Source: Strigamia acuminata (lineage: Eukaryota; Arthropoda; Chilopoda; Geophilomorpha; Linotaeniidae). Taken from it: 64,000 bases of DNA. Made by a program: the position numbers and the translations under genes. Below the pieces are notes generated by a model. It searched no databases, was not told the origin of the DNA, and was given only the letters and a program-made list of their open reading frames with translations. Below are positions 58,609 through 64,000 of the stretch, piece by piece. Each line of letters opens with the position of its first letter. The first letter of the stretch is position 1. The stretch spans positions 1 to 64,000 of the forward strand of contig CASHSZ010000011.1 in the NCBI GenBank assembly GCA_949358305.1, written 5' to 3'.

Positions 58609-58990
58609 GCCCGGGAATCGCCCTTCCGCCCGTCACCGAATTTTGTCAATATCTGATAAATTTCCACAGAATTGCAGCGACATTGTACGGGATATTTCTG
58701 CCCGATTTGACGGACTTATGTAAAACATTGCTGAAATTCCGTGGAAATTTATAAAATATTGACAAAGGTTGGTGACCGACCCACGGCGCGTTGCGGGGAG
58801 CACGCGACCCGATCCCCCCCTCCCCCCGTCCCCAAAAAACCACGCCTCGAGGAACCCCGAGGTTCGGTTTCCGACCGGGTCGCCTCTTGATCCGACCCGG
58901 GGCGCGTCACGGCGCGGTCGAAGGACGGCCCTCGCCCCCAAAAACCACACTCCGGGTCACGTGGTCTCGCACCCGACTCTCTCAGTTTTC
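58534..58990 (+). repeat. Internal copy of the terminal block
   Basis: It matches about 10,900-11,350 in direct orientation with a longer CT tract and a few differences (for example a shortened GCGGGGAGCACG stretch near 58,794). It starts at the hairpin, lacking the first ~385 bp of the block, so no end sequence is present. Confidence 0.85.
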
Positions 58991-61815
58991 CCGTTACGGG
59001 ATCATGACGGGCCGTTACGGGATCGTGACGGGACCGTCGGCGGCCCGTTAACGGCTTGTACGGGCCGTTACGGGATCGTGACGGGACCGTCGGCGGCCCG
59101 TTAACGGCCCGTGCGGACCGTTACGGGATCGTGACGGGACCGTCGGCGGCCCGTTAACGGCCCGTGCGGGCCCATGCGGGCCGTTGACGGGCCGTTGACG
59201 GGCCGTTGACGGGCCGTTAACGGGCCGTTAACGGGCCGTGACAATCGAAAAAATCAACAACCGACAACACGTACGTGAAAACGCGTACAACATTCATAGA
59301 CATTAATCTCGAATCCTGTTTTTGGTTTTACGCCGTTAACGGGCCGTTAACGGCCCGTTAACGGCCCGTCAACGGCCCGCATGGAGTCGTACGGGCCGTT
59401 AACGGGCTGCCGACGGTCCCGTCACGATCCCGTCACGGCTCGTGCGGGCCGTTAACGGGCCGCCGACAGTCCCGTCACGATCCCGTCACGGCCTGTGCGG
59501 GCCGTTAACGGGCCGTTAACGGCCCGTTAACGGCGTAAAACCAAAAACAGGATTCGAGATTAATGTCTATGAATGTTGTACGCGTTTTCACGTACGTGTT
59601 GTCGGTTGTTGATTTTTTCGATTTACGCCGTAACGGCCCGTTAACGGCCCGTTAACGGCCCGTTAACGGCCCGTCAACGGCCCGTCAACGGCCCGCAACG
59701 GCCCGCACGGGCCGTTAACGGGCCGTCGACGATCCCGTCACGATCCCGCAACGGCCCGCACGGGCCGTTAACGGGCCGCTGACGGTCCCGTCACGATCCC
59801 GTCACGGCCTTCGTTCCCGGACTTCGGCTCGCCGACGGCCCGTACGACCTCACGCGGGCCGTTAACGGGCCGTTAACGGCCCGTTAACGGCCCGTTAACG
59901 GCGTAAAACCAAAAACAGGATTCGAGATTAATGTCTATGAATGTTGTACGCGTTTTCATGTACGTGTTGTCGGTTGTTGATTTTTTCGATTCACGCCGTA
60001 ACGGCCCGTTAACGGCCCGTTAACGGCCCGTCAACGGCCCGTCAACGGCCCGCAACGGCCCGCACGGGCCGTTAACGGGCCGTCGACGATCCCGTCACGA
60101 TCCCGCAACGGCCCGCACGGGCCGTTAACGGGCCGCTGACGGTCCCGTCACGATCCCGCAACGGCCCGCACGGGCCGTTAACGGGCCGTCGACGATCCCG
60201 TCACGATCCCGCAACGGCCCGCACGGGCCGTTAACGGGCCGCTGACGGTCCCGTCACGATCCCGCAACGGCCCGCACGGGCCGTTAACGGGCCGTCGACG
60301 GTCCCGTCACGATCCCGCAACGGCCCGCACGGGCCGTTAACGGCCCGTTAACGGCCCGTTAACGGCCCGTTAACGGGGCAAAACCGAAAACAGGATTCGA
60401 GATTAATGTCTATGAATGTTGTACGCGTTTTCATGTACGTGTTGTCGGTTGTTGATTTTTTCGATTCACGCCGTAACGGCCCGTTAACGGCCCGTTAACG
60501 GCCCGTCAACGGCCCGTCAACGGCCCGCAACGGCCCGCACGGGCCGTTAACGGGCCGTCGACGATCCCGTCACGATCCCGCAACGGCCCGCACGGGCCGT
60601 TAACGGGCCGCTGACGGTCCCGTCACGATCCCGTCACGGCCTTCGTTCCCGGACTTCGGCTCGCCGACGGCCCGTACGACCTCACGCGGGCCGTTAACGG
60701 GCCGTTAACGGCCCGTTAACGGCCCGTTAACGGCGTAAAACCAAAAACAGGATTCGAGATTAATGTCTATGAATGTTGTACGCGTTTTCATGTACGTGTT
60801 GTCGGTTGTTGATTTTTTCGATTCACGCCGTAACGGCCCGTTAACGGCCCGTTAACGGCCCGTCAACGGCCCGTCAACGGCCCGCAACGGCCCGCACGGG
60901 CCGTTAACGGGCCGTCGACGATCCCGTCACGATCCCGCAACGGCCCGCACGGGCCGTTAACGGGCCGCTGACGGTCCCGTCACGATCCCGCAACGGCCCG
61001 CACGGGCCGTTAACGGGCCGTCGACGATCCCGTCACGATCCCGCAACGGCCCGCACGGGCCGTTAACGGGCCGCTGACGGTCCCGTCACGATCCCGCAAC
61101 GGCCCGCACGGGCCGTTAACGGGCCGTCGACGGCCCGTTAACGGCCCGTTAACGGGGCAAAACCGAAAACAGGATTCGAGATTAATGTCTATGAATGTTG
61201 TACGCGTTTTCATGTACGTGTTGTCGGTTGTTGATTTTTTCGATTCACGCCGTAACGGCCCGTTAACGGCCCGTTAACGGCCCGTCAACGGCCCGTCAAC
61301 GGCCCGCAACGGCCCGCACGGGCCGTTAACGGGCCGTCGACGATCCCGTCACGATCCCGCAACGGCCCGCACGGGCCGTTAACGGGCCGCTGACGGTCCC
61401 GTCACGATCCCGTCACGGCCTTCGTTCCCGGACTTCGGCTCGCCGACGGCCCGTACGACCTCACGCGGGCCGTTAACGGGCCGTTAACGGCGTAAAACCA
61501 AAAACAGGATTCGAGATTAATGTCTATGAATGTTGTACGCGTTTTCACGTACGTGTTGTCGGTTGTTGATTTTTTCGATTTACGCCGTAACGGCCCGTTA
61601 ACGGCCCGTTAACGGCCCGTTAACGGCCCGTCAACGGCCCGTCAACGGCCCGCATGGAGTCGTACGGGCCGTTAACGGGCCGCCGACGGTCCCGTCACGA
61701 TCCCGTCACGGCCCGTGCGGGCCGTTAACGGGCCGCCAACGGTCCCGTCACGATCCCGTCACGGCTCGTGCGGGCCGTTAACGGGCCGCCGACAGTCCCG
61801 TCACGATCCCGTAAC
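58990..61815. repeat. GTTAAC satellite arranged as a palindrome
   Basis: One ~98-bp spacer runs forward (59,240-59,335), and six run in reverse (near 59,535, 59,907, 60,383, 60,737, 61,162 and 61,498). The array flips orientation at about 59,350-59,520. Words and higher-order spacing equal those at 11.4-16.5 kb. Confidence 0.9.
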
Positions 61816-62771
61816 GGGCTGAAAACGGGAAAACTGAAAGAGTCGGGTGCGAGACCACGTGACCCGGAGTGTGGTTTTTGGGGGCGAGGGCCGTCCTCCG
61901 ACCGCGTCGTGACGCGCCCCGAGTCGGATCAAGAGGCGACCCGGTCGGAAACCGAACCTCGGGGTTCCTCGAGGCGTGGTTTTTTGGGGACGGGGGGAGG
62001 GGGGGGGGGGGGATCGGGTCGCGTGCTCCGACCGCGCCGCAACGCGATGTGGGTCGGTCACCAACTTTTGTCAATTTTTGACAAATTTCCACGGAATTTC
62101 AGCAACATTTTACGAGACGTTTCTGCCCGACTAGACACGTTTCCGCAGGTTTTAGCAAAACAACGTTAAATTCTGTGGAAATTTATCAAATGTTGACAAA
62201 ATTCTGTGCAAGTTTTGTCAGATACTTACTTACTTACGATATAAACTCGAACGTCGTCCATCGACACTCTCAACATTCCACCGGACATTTTCCGGAAGAG
62301 TTTGTCCCGATCGGGACCACGCCTCGACGAAGCCCGGGACCCGGTTTCCGACCGGGTCGTTTTTGGCCCAAGTCACGGCGCGTCGCGGCGCTTTCGGAGC
62401 ACGCGACCCGATCCCCCCCTCCCCCCGTTCTCAAAAACCACGCCTCGACGAAGCCCGGGACCCGGTTTCCGACCGGGTCGTTTTTGGCCCAAGTCACGGC
62501 GCGTCGCGGCGCGTTCGGAGCACATGAACCGATCCCCCCTCCCTCCCGTCACAAAAACCACGTTTTAGCGAAACCCTTGACCGGTCACAAAACCCACCGA
62601 ACACCGAAAAGCAACGAACAAAACGCGCTCGGTCGCACGAACTACTCGGCCAAAACAACATCCGCAAATTCCGCATCACAGTCGCGATCAACGAAACAAC
62701 GTATAGGCCGCCGTAATGTTAAAAAGCGGGACCCTTTCGCCCCCGACAAAATCCGCACACATACCCCAAGG
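61816..62771 (-). repeat. Second right terminal block
   Basis: Inverted left-block sequence (61,816-62,100), then an inverted diverged piece (62,240-62,310). A ~128-bp segment repeats (near 62,312 and 62,440, with GACCCGGTTTCCGACCGGGT), followed by the same right-end segment as at 54,510-54,742. It ends CCCCAAGG before TTAA. Confidence 0.8.
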
Positions 62772-62775
62772 TTAA
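62772..62775. other. TTAA after the second right end
   Basis: TTAA follows CCCCAAGG exactly as at 54,743. The next 62 bp (62,776-62,837) are GC-rich and unlike either other flank; they separate this right end from the next left end. Confidence 0.7.
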
Positions 62776-62837
62776 GCGCCGACTGGTCCCCGTCCGGCCG
62801 CGTCCGGGCGTCGCGTCCGCACGCCTGCTTTGCCTAT

Positions 62838-64000
62838 CCTTCGGAAGCGAGTGCACCCGCAAAATCCGCACTTTGGGAGTGACTATTCCTCGGATTCCGG
62901 CCGGACCAAACTCTTCCGGAAAATGTCCGGGGGAATGCTGAGAGTGCCGATAGACGACATTCGATTTTATGTCGTGGATTTTTGTGCGGTTTGCGCCGTG
63001 TTTATTATTCGTACGAGATTTGGTATTTTCGCAGGGTTGTTGTCGCGCGAGATTCATCGGGGTAAAGCGAGTTCATCAACGACCTCGCCGGTGAATGTTG
63101 CTAAAAATCTGTGCAAGTGTTGTCAAATATTGCCGTGATTCGATGGAATTTTTGTCAGACATTGGGAAATTTTTTTTGACTTGTCCAACGCGCCAGTAAA
63201 TCGAGCGTCCACACGCGCCCACATGCGTGAACAGTGCACTCGCCCTCCGCGCCCCGTCGGCGTAGGCGCCGGCCGTCCCCCCTTTCTCTCTCTCTCTCTC
63301 TCTTCCGCCCGGGAATCGCCCTTCCGCCCGTCACCGAATTTTGTCAATATCTGATAAATTTCCACAGAATTGCAGCGACATTGTACGGGATATTTCTGCC
63401 CGATTTGACGGACTTATGTAAAACATTGTTGAAATTCCGTGGAAATTTATAAAATATTGACAAAGGTTGGTGACCGACCCACGGCGCGTTGCGGCGCGGT
63501 CGGAGCACGCGACCCAATCCCCCCCTCCCCCCGTCCCCAAAAAACCACGCCCCGAGGAACCCCGAGGTTCGGTTTCCGACCGGGTCGCCTCTTGATCCGA
63601 CCCGGGGCGCGTCACGGCGCGGTCGGAGGACGGCCCTCGCCCCCAAAAACCACACTCCGGGTCACGTGGTCTCGCACCCGACTCTCTCAGTTATCCCGTT
63701 ACGGCCCTTGGCCGTAACGGGCCGTTACGGGATCGTGACGGGACCGTCGGCGGCCCGTTAACGGCCCGCACGGGCCGTGACGGGATCGTGACGGGACCGT
63801 TGGCGGCCCGTTAACGGCCCGCACGCGCCGTGACGGGACCGTGACGGGACCGTCGGCGGCCCGTTAACGGCCCGTACGACTCCATGCGGGCCGTTGACGG
63901 GCCGTTAACGGGCCGTTAACGGGCCGTTAACGGCGTAAATCGAAAAAATCAACAACCGACAACACGTACGTGAAAACGCGTACAACATTCATAGACATTA
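62838..64000 (+). repeat. Second full left terminal block running out of the window
   Basis: Identical, as far as I can compare, to 10,496-11,658, including the start of the satellite and the first spacer. It is preceded by CCTAT rather than TTAA. It begins another element or another turn of a tandem arrangement. Confidence 0.9.

Overview
The window is eukaryotic, probably from an invertebrate animal. Genes are split by short GT-AG introns of about 60-380 bp, intergenic DNA is full of simple repeats and tRNA-derived repeats, and nothing looks like a bacterial operon. No host housekeeping gene was recognised, so the host assignment is an inference.

Layout. (1) 1-6.4 kb is AT-rich repetitive DNA: two and a bit copies of a 1.15-kb tandem repeat, a diverged transposon end, an LTR-like stretch and a duplicated 0.7-kb block. 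(2) 6.5-10.5 kb is a compact virus-like gene cluster: PC4-like, AlkB-like dioxygenase, DEDD-type nuclease-like and BIR-domain genes on +, then an adenovirus-type cysteine protease and a capsid-like fragment on -. It resembles a Polinton/adintovirus-type element. Its last gene is cut at a TTAA. (3) 10,496-54,742 is read here as one giant piggyBac-type transposon of about 44 kb, with TTAA at both edges. It has long subterminal blocks and GTTAAC-rich satellite in opposite orientation at its two sides. Its interior carries an acidic protein, a ten-unit array of putative structured RNAs, a 937-aa zinc-finger/PHD protein, tRNA-like repeat units, a six-exon piggyBac transposase, coiled-coil proteins, a type II thymidine kinase, an exon-duplicated SG-rich protein, a 1,062-aa zinc-finger protein and two small paired-zinc-finger proteins. 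(4) 54.75-58.27 kb is a decayed collinear second copy of the transposase/coiled-coil segment. (5) 58.5-62.77 kb is another terminal block, a palindromic satellite and a second right end, again followed by TTAA. (6) From 62,838 to the window end the left end starts again, matching 10,496 onward at a constant offset of 52,342 bp over at least 1,163 bp.

How it fits together (inference). The transposase (D305, D394, D506, plus a C-terminal cysteine-rich domain), the TTAA junctions and the matching subterminal blocks point to a TTAA-specific cut-and-paste element. It has grown to tens of kilobases and carries spliced cargo. Four cargo proteins share one paired zinc-finger module. A coiled-coil gene sits convergently beside the transposase in both copies and may be a partner. 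Thymidine kinase would supply dTMP. No DNA polymerase, terminase or herpesvirus-type capsid gene is visible inside the element. It therefore differs from the piggyBac-herpesvirus fusion Teratorn, although the size and TTAA biology invite that comparison. All exon models were made by eye from splice signals and reading phase.
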